Below are positions 21,686-30,086 of a stretch of 39,689 nucleotides of DNA, in pieces. The DNA is taken from assembly GCA_944384725.1 (NCBI GenBank), contig CALWUJ010000015.1:1-39689 (forward strand). The letters are read 5' to 3'. The notes beneath the pieces were generated by a model. The model did not search any database and was not told where the DNA came from. It saw only the letters and a program-made list of their open reading frames with translations. The stretch is from an uncultured Agathobaculum sp. (GTDB lineage Bacteria; Bacillota; Clostridia; Oscillospirales; Butyricicoccaceae). Each line of letters opens with the position of its first letter. The stretch's first letter is position 1. The position numbers were made by a program, and so were the translations under genes.

Positions 21686-22528
21686 ATGAAACGACGAAAA
21701 ACCATTCGCGCGGGGCGCTTGGTGTGGGATGTGATTTACACCGTACCACGACCGAACGCAACGCAGCAAGAGCGAAAGCGCATCCGCGAGGTGACCGCCG
21801 AACAGGTCGCGCAGACCAATTGCAATACAGCGCAGCGCAAGCTGGAGCTGTTAATGGCCGCGAACTTCGAGCCGGACGATTTGGTGTTCTCGCTAACCTA
21901 CCGGGACGAAGATCTTCCAGCCAGTCCGGAAGTCACCCGGCGGCGGCTCGGCAAGGTGTTCGCTCAGCTGCGTGCCTACCGAAAAGCGCGCGGGCTGCCG
22001 GAACTCAAGTACATCTATATCCTCGAAGGGCGGCACGGCGACCATCGGCCGCATGTGCATTTGATTCTCAACGCCATCGGCGGTGATCTTGAACTGATCA
22101 AGTCCTTGTGGGTCTGGGGTGATGACATCCAGCTCAACTACATCGAGGATCGTGGATATGATGTTTGGGCCGGTTACTTTACCAAGGAGCGGCGGGAGGC
22201 CAGTCTCAACGGCAAAAAACAGTTTGTCGGCTCGCGCAACCTCGAACGCCCAACCGTCACCTATCAATGGGTAGACGATGCGGCGATGATTGACCCGCCG
22301 CCCGGCGTGCAGGTGATTGATGACAGCGGCATCAAACGGAATGATTATGCGTCCTGCCGTTATCTCAAGTACATGTTGCCGAAGCGGAAACCAAATAGGA
22401 AAAACAATGAAAATCTACGCGCACGCACGCGCGTAGTTGCTGACTTGGAATGGTCTGTAACAAATAACAGGGGCATGGAGAAAAAGCGCCGACGGCGTAG
22501 ACAGGAGGCAAAAACGAGTGTACAATAA
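21686..22528 (+). CDS. HUH-type rolling-circle replication initiator-like protein
   Basis: 280 residues from the ATG at 21686 behind CGGAGGGA. Motif order fits HUH Rep proteins: LVFSLTYRDEDLP (about 67-78), RPHVHLIL with His123 and His125, then WAGYFTKE with Tyr164 as candidate nucleophile. These enzymes nick one strand at a hairpin origin and stay attached through tyrosine. In the family, close relatives serve microviruses, inoviruses and plasmids; in a large dsDNA phage with its own DnaB this is unexpected. The basic tail (RTRVVADLEW, KKRRRRRQ) may bind DNA. A hairpin and a 19-bp palindrome lie directly upstream. Confidence 0.78.
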   Translation: MKRRKTIRAGRLVWDVIYTVPRPNATQQERKRIREVTAEQVAQTNCNTAQRKLELLMAANFEPDDLVFSLTYRDEDLPASPEVTRRRLGKVFAQLRAYRKARGLPELKYIYILEGRHGDHRPHVHLILNAIGGDLELIKSLWVWGDDIQLNYIEDRGYDVWAGYFTKERREASLNGKKQFVGSRNLERPTVTYQWVDDAAMIDPPPGVQVIDDSGIKRNDYASCRYLKYMLPKRKPNRKNNENLRARTRVVADLEWSVTNNRGMEKKRRRRRQEAKTSVQ

Positions 22529-22739
22529 AAATCAAGAGTATTGGTTAACGTGCCCGCGATGCGGCAATAAACTGCATCTGATGCTGCCAACCACGGTGCT
22601 GCACGATTTTCCACTGCACTGCCGAAAATGTAAACTTGATGCAATCGTGAATATTGGCGATGTCGCCCTTCGAGCCGAACGGCCATTGGGAACATTGCCG
22701 GAGCGAAAGCCTCAGCTGAAAAGCGAGCGCCAGAGCTGA
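22518..22739 (+). CDS. cysteine-rich KTR-like zinc protein
   Basis: 73 residues, GTG start at 22518 after AGGAGG, overlapping the HUH gene. CPRCGNK and, after FPL, CRKCK match the small Cys-rich KTR family, common on mobile elements of Firmicutes. Two CxxC pairs should bind one zinc. Role unknown. Confidence 0.78.
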   Translation: MYNKNQEYWLTCPRCGNKLHLMLPTTVLHDFPLHCRKCKLDAIVNIGDVALRAERPLGTLPERKPQLKSERQS

Positions 22740-22785
22740 TTACCACCGAGAGTATGTGGTGATCCGTTCTGGCGCTTTTTCTTTT
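22726..22785 (+). terminator. terminator at the end of the early region
   Basis: Stem AGCGCCAGA (22726-22734) with TCTGGCGCT (22768-22776), inner stem GATTACCAC/GTGGTGATC, then TTTTTCTTTT. It overlaps the stop of the KTR-like gene and separates early from packaging genes. Confidence 0.85.
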
Positions 22786-22805
22786 GCCCGAAAGGAGGGC
22801 ACGCC

Positions 22806-23012
22806 ATGAAAACCATTGCTGAGATCGCGGACGAGTACGCCGCGAACGTCGAGAGCATGAAGCGCCAGCGAGCTGCGCTATACGAGCACATGCAGGCCGA
22901 GCCGCAGGCGGAGGTGCGCTTCCGGCTGTATCGGTCGATTAACTCGATCAGCAAGGCGATCGGCGACAGCCAGTACGCGATTGCAGTGATGCGAGGCGAT
23001 ATCCGTGGCTAA
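22806..23012 (+). CDS. small helical phage protein
   Basis: 68 residues, ATG after AAAGGAGGG. Predominantly helical (IAEIADEYAANVESMKRQRA). First gene after the terminator, directly upstream of HNH and terminase. No family recognised. Confidence 0.7.
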   Translation: MKTIAEIADEYAANVESMKRQRAALYEHMQAEPQAEVRFRLYRSINSISKAIGDSQYAIAVMRGDIRG

Positions 23013-23307
23013 GCCGTGGGCGAAAGCGTTCTACAACTCAGCGGCGTGGCAGCAGACGCGGCTCGCCTACATGACGCACCGGCACGGCCTGTGCGAACGT
23101 TGCGGCGCGCCGGGCCTGATCGTGCATCACCGCAAGGCGCTGCGGCCGCAGGACATGGACAACCCAAAGCGCACGCTCGGCTGGGACAACCTCGAGCTGC
23201 TGTGTCACCGCTGTCACGACCTTGAGCACATGGCAAAGCATCCGGCGGCGCGCTGCCGCTTCGATGCGGACGGAAATATACTCCCCCCATTCCCGAAAAA
23301 TCGCTGA
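23005..23307 (+). CDS. phage HNH endonuclease
   Basis: 100 residues. Zinc cysteines C30, C33, C67 and C70 (CERCG and CHRCH) frame the HNH core IVHHRKAL (His41/His42), with Asn62 and a final His. In HK97-type phages such genes next to the terminase help the large subunit cut at cos or pac. GTG start overlapping the previous gene by eight bases. Confidence 0.92.
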   Translation: MAKPWAKAFYNSAAWQQTRLAYMTHRHGLCERCGAPGLIVHHRKALRPQDMDNPKRTLGWDNLELLCHRCHDLEHMAKHPAARCRFDADGNILPPFPKNR

Positions 23308-23388
23308 CCGCCCTCAGACCGCATCCCCAGAGAAGAATTTTGCTGAGTGGGGCATGCGGGAGGGGTGTAGCAGAAAGAAGGCGGCGAA

Positions 23389-23751
23389 ATGCCAAAAATC
23401 ACGATCGACACAAGAATCAAACGCGAGCGCGAGCAGCTCGAAAAAATCTTTGCGGGACTGGACGAAAACCGCCGGAATACCGCCGCTTCCCTGATCGAAA
23501 ACGCGGCTTTTATGGCTGTGACGCTGGCCGATCTGCGCAAAACCATCACGGAAGAGGGCGTCGTTTCCAAGTACCAGAATGGCGAAAATCAGTGGGGCAC
23601 GAAGAAGTCGCCCGAGGTCGAGGTGTACAACACGATGGTCAAAAACCAGACCGCGATCATCAAGACGCTGTGCGACATGCTGCCCGCGGGAGACGCTGAG
23701 GGTGACGCGCTGCGCGCATGGCAGAAAGCGAACGGGAGGGCGTTGCGATGA
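23389..23751 (+). CDS. terminase small subunit (P27-like)
   Basis: 120 residues, helical, beginning MPKITIDTRIKREREQLEKI and containing NTAASLIENAAFMAVTLADL and KSPEVEVYNTMVKNQTAIIK, a pattern of the P27-type small terminase. It binds the packaging site and delivers DNA to the large subunit. ATG after GAAGGCGG. Two genes upstream of the large subunit. Confidence 0.85.
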   Translation: MPKITIDTRIKREREQLEKIFAGLDENRRNTAASLIENAAFMAVTLADLRKTITEEGVVSKYQNGENQWGTKKSPEVEVYNTMVKNQTAIIKTLCDMLPAGDAEGDALRAWQKANGRALR

Positions 23752-23903
23752 ACATGTGCAGAGCCTGTCCGATGCTGAACAGTCAGGGCGTGTGCGACAC
23801 GGCGCTGCGCCGTCCCGAGTATATCCGCCGCTGTCCGCACGACAAGCTGCGGCACGCGATTGCGAAATCCGAGCGCGAAAAGGGGAGACCGCCGGATGGC
23901 TGA
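23748..23903 (+). CDS. small cysteine-rich protein between terminase genes
   Basis: 51 residues from the ATG at 23748 that overlaps the small-terminase stop (ATGA). Cysteines in MCRACPMLNSQGVC and RRCPHD could bind metal. Overlaps the large terminase start by eight bases. Function unknown. Confidence 0.65.
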   Translation: MNMCRACPMLNSQGVCDTALRRPEYIRRCPHDKLRHAIAKSEREKGRPPDG

Positions 23904-25650
23904 TAAGCGTCTCTCGCGTGAGCGCCTGCTGCGCCGCATGGAGCGCGAAGCGAAGAAAACCCCCGCCCTGTCGGGTGATCACTGGCTCGAGCAATACGCC
24001 TGCGCGGTGCTGACCGGCGAAATTCTTGCCTGCCGCAAGGTGCGCCTACTGTGCGCGCTGCTGCTGGACAAGATTCGGCGGCCGGAAAAGTACAAGCCGT
24101 GGGTGTTCGATTTGGACACCGCGAATGTGCATATCGCATTCGTCGAGCGGTTCTGCAAGCAGCCGCAGGGGCAGCTGGGCGCACCGCTCAAACTGGAGCT
24201 GTTCCAGAAAGCACGCTGGCAGGCCATTTTTGGCTTTGTCCACCGGGACACCGGCCTGCGGCAGTATCAGGAGGTCATGATCGTCGAGGGGCGCAAGAAC
24301 GGCAAGACGACCGAATGCGCCGCGCTCGAGCTTGATCTGCTGGTCAACGACAACGAGGGCGCGCCCGAGATTTACTCCATCGCGACCAAGCGCGAGCAGG
24401 CGGCGAAGAGTTATAACGCCTGCGTCAACATGCGCAAACAGTCGCCCGAACTGTTCCGCGCCATCCGCAAGCGGCAGGGCGACCTGTATTACCCGGCGAA
24501 CCTCGGCACGATCTCGGCGCTGGCGTCCGCGGCCAACAGTCTGGACGGCCTGAACGCCCACGGCGTGCTGGTGGATGAGCTGGCGGCGATCAAAAACCGC
24601 GCCATCTACGACGACATGAAGCAATCCATGTCCGCGCGGGAGCAGCCGCTGCTGTTTTCCATTTCGACCAACGGCTTTGTGCGCGAGTGCATCTTCGACG
24701 CGCAGTATGCCTACGCCGCGGGCGTTTTGGAGGGCACGATCACAGACGACACGTTCCTTGCGTGGATCTACGAGCTGGACGAGCGGGACGAATATCACGA
24801 CGAAAAAAACTGGATCAAGGCAAATCCCGGTCTCGGCACGATCAAAAAGGTCGAATACCTGCGGCAGATGGTCAAAAAGGCCGACAACGACCCGTCTTTC
24901 CTGCCGACCGTGCTGGTCAAGGACTTCAACCTCAAGGAAAACGCCGCGACCGCGTGGCTGACCTGGGCGGAGTGCTCCAACCCGGAGACCTTCGACATCG
25001 CGTTCGACTACTGCATCGGCGGCATGGACGCGGCCGACAGCATCGACCTTTGTGCCGCGACGGCGATCTGCCAGCGGCCGGGCGACCCGAAAATCTACCG
25101 GCGCAGCATGTACTGGCTGCCGCAAAGCGTCCTCGATGCGGACGCAGCTTCCGGCAACCGCCGCGAGCGGGACAGCGCGCCGTATTCGCTTTGGGTCAAG
25201 CGCGGCTTGATGCGCACCGTGCCGGGCAACAAGGTCGACAAGCAGGTGATGCTGGACTGGTTCAAAGAGCTGCGCGATGAGGACGACCTATATGTGCGCT
25301 ACATCGGCTATGACCCGTGGCACATCGACGACAGCCTGCTCGACCGCTTCAAGGCCGAGTTCGGCGCGGAGTGCATGATTCCCGTGCGGCAGGGCACGCT
25401 GTCGCTTTCCCAGCCGATGAAAGACCTCAAGGCCGACCTTGCCGCCGGTCTGGTGGTGGATAACAACAATCCGGTCGATAAGTGGTGCTTGGTCAACACC
25501 GAGGTGCGCGCCGACATCAACGGCAACATCCAGCCGGTCAAGGTGACAGACGGGCGCCGCCGCATCGACGGCACGGTCGCGCTGATCTGCGCCTACAAGG
25601 TGCTGCAGGACAAGCGCGACGACTATGTGAACATGAACGAGGAGGCATGA
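23896..25650 (+). CDS. terminase large subunit
   Basis: 584 residues from the ATG at 23896. Walker A EGRKNGKTTE near residue 131, Walker B VLVDELA near 223, and coupling motif SISTNG. The C-terminal nuclease domain includes CIGGMDAADSIDLCAATAIC with its metal-binding aspartates, and YIGYDPWHIDD. It is the ATP-driven packaging motor and headful/cos nuclease of HK97-like phages. A reverse-oriented copy of the 19-bp palindrome encodes residues 70-75 (VFDLDT). Confidence 0.95.
   Translation: MADKRLSRERLLRRMEREAKKTPALSGDHWLEQYACAVLTGEILACRKVRLLCALLLDKIRRPEKYKPWVFDLDTANVHIAFVERFCKQPQGQLGAPLKLELFQKARWQAIFGFVHRDTGLRQYQEVMIVEGRKNGKTTECAALELDLLVNDNEGAPEIYSIATKREQAAKSYNACVNMRKQSPELFRAIRKRQGDLYYPANLGTISALASAANSLDGLNAHGVLVDELAAIKNRAIYDDMKQSMSAREQPLLFSISTNGFVRECIFDAQYAYAAGVLEGTITDDTFLAWIYELDERDEYHDEKNWIKANPGLGTIKKVEYLRQMVKKADNDPSFLPTVLVKDFNLKENAATAWLTWAECSNPETFDIAFDYCIGGMDAADSIDLCAATAICQRPGDPKIYRRSMYWLPQSVLDADAASGNRRERDSAPYSLWVKRGLMRTVPGNKVDKQVMLDWFKELRDEDDLYVRYIGYDPWHIDDSLLDRFKAEFGAECMIPVRQGTLSLSQPMKDLKADLAAGLVVDNNNPVDKWCLVNTEVRADINGNIQPVKVTDGRRRIDGTVALICAYKVLQDKRDDYVNMNEEA
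24103..24119 (-). repeat. dispersed 19-bp palindrome, copy 4 (inside terminase)
   Basis: On the minus strand GTGTCCAAATCGAACAC, one change from the exact core; flanks G and C are kept. Confidence 0.82.
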
Positions 25651-25651
25651 C

Positions 25652-26857
25652 ATGGGGCTTTTTGAAAAGCTGTTCCCGCGGCGGCCGCCGGGCGGCGGGG
25701 ATGCGCGGGCGTTCTTTAAGACGCTGACCGCGTATCAGCCGGTATACACGACCTACCGCGGCGGGCTGTACGAGATGGAGCTGACGCGCGCGGCGATTGC
25801 GACCTTTGCGCGGCATTGCAGCAAGCTGCATCTGGAACTGGTGGGCGATATCCGGCCGGAGCTGGCGCGCGTGCTGGGGCAACAGCCCAACCCGTGGATG
25901 GACGCGAGTAAGTTTTTGGCGCGGCTCGCCACCATCTACATGGTGCAGAACAACGCCTTTATCGTGCCGATGGAGGACGCGGCGGGCAGGCTCATCGGGT
26001 ATTTCCCCGTACTGCCGCAGCAGTCCAGCATCCGCGAGGTGGACGGCGAGCCGTATCTGCTTTACCGCTTTTGGGGCGGGCAGAGCGCGGCGATCGAGCT
26101 GTCCCGCGCGGGGATTTTGACCCAGCACCAGTACGAGGACGACTTTTTCGGGTCGGACAACCGGCCGCTCGCCCCGACCTTGCAGGTCATGCACACGCAG
26201 GATGAGGGCATCGTGAACGGCATCAAGAACGCCACGACCATCCGCTTTCTCGCGCGGCTTGCGGGCAATCTCAAGAAAAAGGACATCGACGCCGAGCGCG
26301 AGCGTTTTGCCGCGGACAACCTCGCAGGCAACGACACGGGCGTGATGATGTTCGACAGCAAGTACGCGGATGTCAAACAGATCGAGAGCACGGCGCTCGT
26401 GGTCAACCCGCGTCAGCAGGAGCTGATTCGCCAGAGCGTGTTCAGCTACTTCGGCACGAACGAGAAAATTCTGACCAACACCTACACCGAGGACGAGTGG
26501 AACGCCTACTATGAGGGCAGCATCGAGCCGTTTGCCATCCAGCTGTCGCTGGTGCTGACCGCGATGACCTTCACGCCCGCCGAGATCGCGCAGGGCGCGG
26601 GCATCATCGCGACGGCGAACCGCCTGCAATACGCGAGCAACAACACAAAGCTGAATATCGTCACGCAGCTGTTCGACCGCGGTTTTCTCACCCACAACAT
26701 GGGTCTGGAGATTTTCAATATGCCGCCGGTCGAGAACGGCGATCGGTATTTCATCCGCAAGGAATATGCAGAGGTGTCCAAATTGAACACCGTGGACGCC
26801 GAGCCGACCCAGCCAAAGGAGGGCGACGACAATGGCGATCACGCCGGAGACCCGTGA
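25652..26857 (+). CDS. HK97-family portal protein
   Basis: 401 residues. Family features include YRGGLYEMELTRAAIATFAR, NPWMDASKFLARLATIYMVQ, GSIEPFAIQLSLVLT and the helical wing. It forms the dodecameric vertex ring through which DNA enters. ATG one base after the terminase stop. Residues 375-380 (VSKLNT), near the C-terminus, are encoded by an exact copy of the 19-bp palindrome. It overlaps the protease gene by 26 bases. Confidence 0.93.
   Translation: MGLFEKLFPRRPPGGGDARAFFKTLTAYQPVYTTYRGGLYEMELTRAAIATFARHCSKLHLELVGDIRPELARVLGQQPNPWMDASKFLARLATIYMVQNNAFIVPMEDAAGRLIGYFPVLPQQSSIREVDGEPYLLYRFWGGQSAAIELSRAGILTQHQYEDDFFGSDNRPLAPTLQVMHTQDEGIVNGIKNATTIRFLARLAGNLKKKDIDAERERFAADNLAGNDTGVMMFDSKYADVKQIESTALVVNPRQQELIRQSVFSYFGTNEKILTNTYTEDEWNAYYEGSIEPFAIQLSLVLTAMTFTPAEIAQGAGIIATANRLQYASNNTKLNIVTQLFDRGFLTHNMGLEIFNMPPVENGDRYFIRKEYAEVSKLNTVDAEPTQPKEGDDNGDHAGDP
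26774..26790 (+). repeat. dispersed 19-bp palindrome, copy 5 (inside portal gene)
   Basis: Exact GTGTCCAAATTGAACAC within the full 19-bp form, 42 bases before the protease start. Confidence 0.9.
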
Positions 26858-27443
26858 CTACCGCACGTTCGAGGTGCGGGCGCTGCCACAGGAGGGCGCC
26901 GACGGGCAAACCCAGTGCCGCGTTGAGGGGTACGCCGCGGTTTTCGATGAGGAAACCGTGCTGTACGAGTACGACGGCATCCAGTACAAGGAAGTCATCG
27001 ACCGGAACGCATTTTCGGGAGCGGAGATGCGCGATGTCGTGATGAATTTCAACCACGGGGGCAAACCCGTGGCGCGAACGAAGAACGGCACGCTGACCCT
27101 GACAGTCGACACCAAGGGTCTGCACATTGCGGCCGATCTCGGCGGAACCGAGGAAGGGCGGAGGCTCTACGAGGAAATCCGGGGCGGCTACATCGACCGG
27201 ATGTCGTTCGCGTTTACCGTGAATAAGCAGGAATACGACCGCGCCAAGCGTCTGCGTCGGATTACCGGTTTCCGGCGCATCTTTGACGTCGCGGCGGTGG
27301 ACATTCCGGCTTATGACGGCACCAGCATTGCGGCGCGCTCGTGGGCTGCGGCGGAGGCCGCGCACGAGCACGCGGAGGCGGACAAACGCCGCAAGCTGGC
27401 ACTCAAGCTCAAACTCAGCGGAATCACAAAGGAGGAAACGTGA
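26832..27443 (+). CDS. HK97-family prohead protease (U35)
   Basis: 203 residues. VEGYAAVFDEET, then NFNHGGKPVAR with catalytic His75 and GGYIDRMSFAF with Ser125 match the family. It cleaves the scaffold domain of the capsid precursor and itself during maturation. The C-terminal helical tail (AEAAHEHAEADKRRKLALKL) may act in scaffold binding. Confidence 0.94.
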   Translation: MAITPETRDYRTFEVRALPQEGADGQTQCRVEGYAAVFDEETVLYEYDGIQYKEVIDRNAFSGAEMRDVVMNFNHGGKPVARTKNGTLTLTVDTKGLHIAADLGGTEEGRRLYEEIRGGYIDRMSFAFTVNKQEYDRAKRLRRITGFRRIFDVAAVDIPAYDGTSIAARSWAAAEAAHEHAEADKRRKLALKLKLSGITKEET

Positions 27444-27444
27444 T

Positions 27445-28614
27445 ATGCCTATCAATACCAACGCAAATACCGACCGCTTGACCCAGATCGAGCAGCGTCT
27501 CGCCGCCATCCAGACTGCGATTGACACGCCGGATGCAGACATCGATGCGCTCACCGCCGAGGTCGACGGCCTGATCGCAGAGCGAAATGGCCTGCTGGCC
27601 AAGGCCGAACAGCGCCGCCAGCTGCTCAGCCGCATTGCAATCGGCGAAACGGGCACCGAGGTGCGCTGCTTCCCGACGGCGCAGCCGCCCGAGGAGCGCG
27701 CTTTCGGCTACGACAGCCCGGAATACCGCACCGCATGGCTGCACACGATCATGCGCTGCGACCTGACCGAGACCGAACAGCGCGCGTGGACGACTGCAAC
27801 CGGTTCGGCTGGCCCGGCTGTGCCGACGCAGACGGCAAACCAGATTCTTTCGAAGGTACACCAGTATGCGCCGCTGCTGGAGAAAATCACGCTGCTGCGC
27901 GTGCCGGGCAACGTGACCTTTGCGGTCGAGGGTGAAGAGCCGGATGCCGCCTACCACAATCAGAACGACGACATTACCCCCAGCGAAACCGGCCTGACCG
28001 AGATCACGCTGTCGGCCTACGAGGTGTGCAAGCTCGTGCAGATTTCCAAGTCGGTGCAGAAAATGGCGATCGACGCATTCGAGAGCTGGCTGACCGACAT
28101 GATTGCAAAGAAGCTCGCCAAGAAGATCACCGAGACCATCCTGACCGGTACCGGCTCGAGTCAGGGCAAGGGCATCGAAAAGGCCAACACATGGGCAGAG
28201 GGCAACTCGGTGACCGTTGCAAGCGGCGGCTCGCTTACCACGGCGGACGTTTTGAAGCTCATTTCGCTGCTTCCCGGCGGCTATGACGCGAATGCGAACT
28301 TTGTGATGAGCAAAAAGACGCTGTTCACCGACTTCATGCCGCTGCAGGACAAGTCCAAGAACGATCTCGTGCGCATCGAGGGCGGCAGCTATTACATTTA
28401 CGGCTATCCGGTGCTGATCGACGAGCGCGTGTCCGACCACGAGGCGTATCTCGTCGATCTGTCCACGGTCATCGGCAACATGCCGGAGGACGTGACGATC
28501 ACGAGCGATTTTGACCTGACCAAGAATGCGTTCCTGTTCCTCGGCAGCGCGATGTTCGACTGCCAGCCCGCACAGGCGGACGCGGTGCGCAAGCTGGTCA
28601 AGGCGGCGGGCTGA
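27445..28614 (+). CDS. HK97-family major capsid protein
   Basis: 389 residues from the ATG at 27445 after AAAGGAGG. The N-terminal ~70 residues are a helical scaffold domain (TQIEQRLAAIQTAIDTP, then LIAERNGLLAKAEQRRQLL), which the protease should remove. The HK97 fold follows, with typical KITLLRVPG, FVMSKKTLF, YPVLID and AFLFLGSAMFD segments. Hundreds of copies form the head. Confidence 0.95.
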   Translation: MPINTNANTDRLTQIEQRLAAIQTAIDTPDADIDALTAEVDGLIAERNGLLAKAEQRRQLLSRIAIGETGTEVRCFPTAQPPEERAFGYDSPEYRTAWLHTIMRCDLTETEQRAWTTATGSAGPAVPTQTANQILSKVHQYAPLLEKITLLRVPGNVTFAVEGEEPDAAYHNQNDDITPSETGLTEITLSAYEVCKLVQISKSVQKMAIDAFESWLTDMIAKKLAKKITETILTGTGSSQGKGIEKANTWAEGNSVTVASGGSLTTADVLKLISLLPGGYDANANFVMSKKTLFTDFMPLQDKSKNDLVRIEGGSYYIYGYPVLIDERVSDHEAYLVDLSTVIGNMPEDVTITSDFDLTKNAFLFLGSAMFDCQPAQADAVRKLVKAAG

Positions 28615-28618
28615 GCCG

Positions 28619-28927
28619 ATGGAGTTGGAGCGGTTCAAAACCTATGCCCGCATTGACCATGCGGACGAGGACGCGCTGATCGAGACCATGCTGACGGCAG
28701 CGGACAACGCGGTGCGCGATATGACGGGCAAAGACCCGCCTAAAGCGGGCGACGAGCTGTTCGACATAGCGGTTTTGCAGCTGGCGGCGCATTGGTATGA
28801 AAACCGCACGCCGGCGACCGACGCGGCAGTGAATGAAGTGCCGTTTACCTTGCAGGTGCTGCTGAACCACATCGCTTTGTCCAGCCGCTACCCGGAAAAG
28901 GAGGACACCAATGAGCCTGACCAATGA
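28619..28927 (+). CDS. head-tail connector protein (gp6-like)
   Basis: 102 residues, starting MELERFKTYARIDHADEDAL. The pattern (DDxLIExMLxAAxxxxxxxTG, later HWYENRTPA) is that of the DNA-packaging connector family of HK97/SPP1 phages, which forms a ring below the portal. The start follows the capsid stop closely. Confidence 0.88.
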   Translation: MELERFKTYARIDHADEDALIETMLTAADNAVRDMTGKDPPKAGDELFDIAVLQLAAHWYENRTPATDAAVNEVPFTLQVLLNHIALSSRYPEKEDTNEPDQ

Positions 28928-29249
28928 CCTCAGACACCGCCTGACGGTGTTCAACAAGCAGCCGTTCACGAACGATATCGGCGAGTCTGATTACGAGTAC
29001 GCCCCAGACGGCACAATCTGGGGCGCACTGACGGTCGTGTCCGGCCGCACCGAGACCTTACCGGGCGAGACCGAGCGGGCGGCGGTGACGCACAAGCTGA
29101 CCATCCGGCCGCGCGCGTGCAAGTTGACCACCGCGACCTATTTCGAGTATCAGGGGCAACGGTACGACGTGCAGTATTGGCAGCCGCACTATAAGCGGTG
29201 CGACCGGCTCGAGGTGTTTCTGAAGCTGGTGATCGAAGATGGCGCGTGA
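28911..29249 (+). CDS. head-closure protein (head-tail adaptor)
   Basis: 112 residues, beta-rich (LRHRLTVFNKQPFTNDIGES, IWGALTVVSGRTETLPGETE, YDVQYWQPH), as in the SPP1 gp16 / HK97 stopper group. It seals the portal after packaging. Overlaps both neighbours by 11-17 bases. Confidence 0.87.
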   Translation: MSLTNDLRHRLTVFNKQPFTNDIGESDYEYAPDGTIWGALTVVSGRTETLPGETERAAVTHKLTIRPRACKLTTATYFEYQGQRYDVQYWQPHYKRCDRLEVFLKLVIEDGA

Positions 29250-29661
29250 CGGCATCGACCTGTCCGAGCTGGATAACTACGCGGACTGGGTCGCACAGAT
29301 GTCTCGAAAGTGGCCGAAGAAGATCAAAAAGACTATGCAGAGATCGGGCACGGAGCTGAAACGCCGCACGCTGCGGCAAATCCGGCTGGTTAATCTGCGC
29401 ACGATCACCGGTAATTACAAAGCAGGCATTCAACGCGGCAAGTTTTATCAGAAAAAAGGCGAGTATTACATCCGTGTCTATTCTAATGCACCGCATGCGC
29501 ATCTGATTGAGGACGGTCACGATGTGATTGCGGGGGGACGCAAGGCGGGCTTTGCAGAGGGTCGAGAAGTATTCGCCAAGGCTGAGGATGCGTATGAAGA
29601 ACAGTTCCATCGCAACTGCGAGGAGATGCTGGATGAGGTAATCGACGAACTATGCAAATAA
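29239..29661 (+). CDS. HK97 gp10-family tail component
   Basis: 140 residues. KWPKKIKKTMQRSGTELKRR, then APHAHLIEDGH and the C-terminal helix are characteristic of the HK97 gp10-like group, involved in tail completion. Confidence 0.9.
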   Translation: MARDGIDLSELDNYADWVAQMSRKWPKKIKKTMQRSGTELKRRTLRQIRLVNLRTITGNYKAGIQRGKFYQKKGEYYIRVYSNAPHAHLIEDGHDVIAGGRKAGFAEGREVFAKAEDAYEEQFHRNCEEMLDEVIDELCK

Positions 29662-30086
29662 GAGATATTCGCGGGGCGCTGGCTGCATTGCTTTTGCCCC
29701 TTGTGCAAGGCGCAGAGGTGATGCGGCCGGATGACAAAAAGCCGCTCAAGCGCCCATCCTTCAAAATCGACGTGCTGCCGGTTGGTGGCGGCGCGGCTTG
29801 CGACGGTGCGCGGGAGTACGAGGCCGACATCGACATCTGGTATTATCCCAAGTCCAGCGATCGGCCGCGCGACGAGTGCGACGCGGTGGCCGAGCAGCTG
29901 CTGGACACGCTGGACGAGGGCTTCGAGGCCTGCGGCGTATGGCTGCCGATCGACGACACGATTGAGGTGGACACCTCGCAGGGCGTGCTGGTCGCGCAGT
30001 TTGGCGTCTCGTGGGTCGAGACTGCCGCTGAGACCGGCGAGCCGATGGAGGAGCTTATCTACAATGGGGAGGAGCTGACAACTTAA
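29652..30086 (+). CDS. tail terminator-like protein
   Basis: 144 residues. Alpha/beta with IRDIRGALAALLLPLVQGAE, YEADIDIWYYPKSSDRPRDE and LDTLDEGFEACGVWLPIDDT, resembling small tail-completion (terminator) proteins of Clostridia myophages. Between the gp10-like and sheath genes, where the terminator belongs. Confidence 0.75.
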   Translation: MQIRDIRGALAALLLPLVQGAEVMRPDDKKPLKRPSFKIDVLPVGGGAACDGAREYEADIDIWYYPKSSDRPRDECDAVAEQLLDTLDEGFEACGVWLPIDDTIEVDTSQGVLVAQFGVSWVETAAETGEPMEELIYNGEELTT

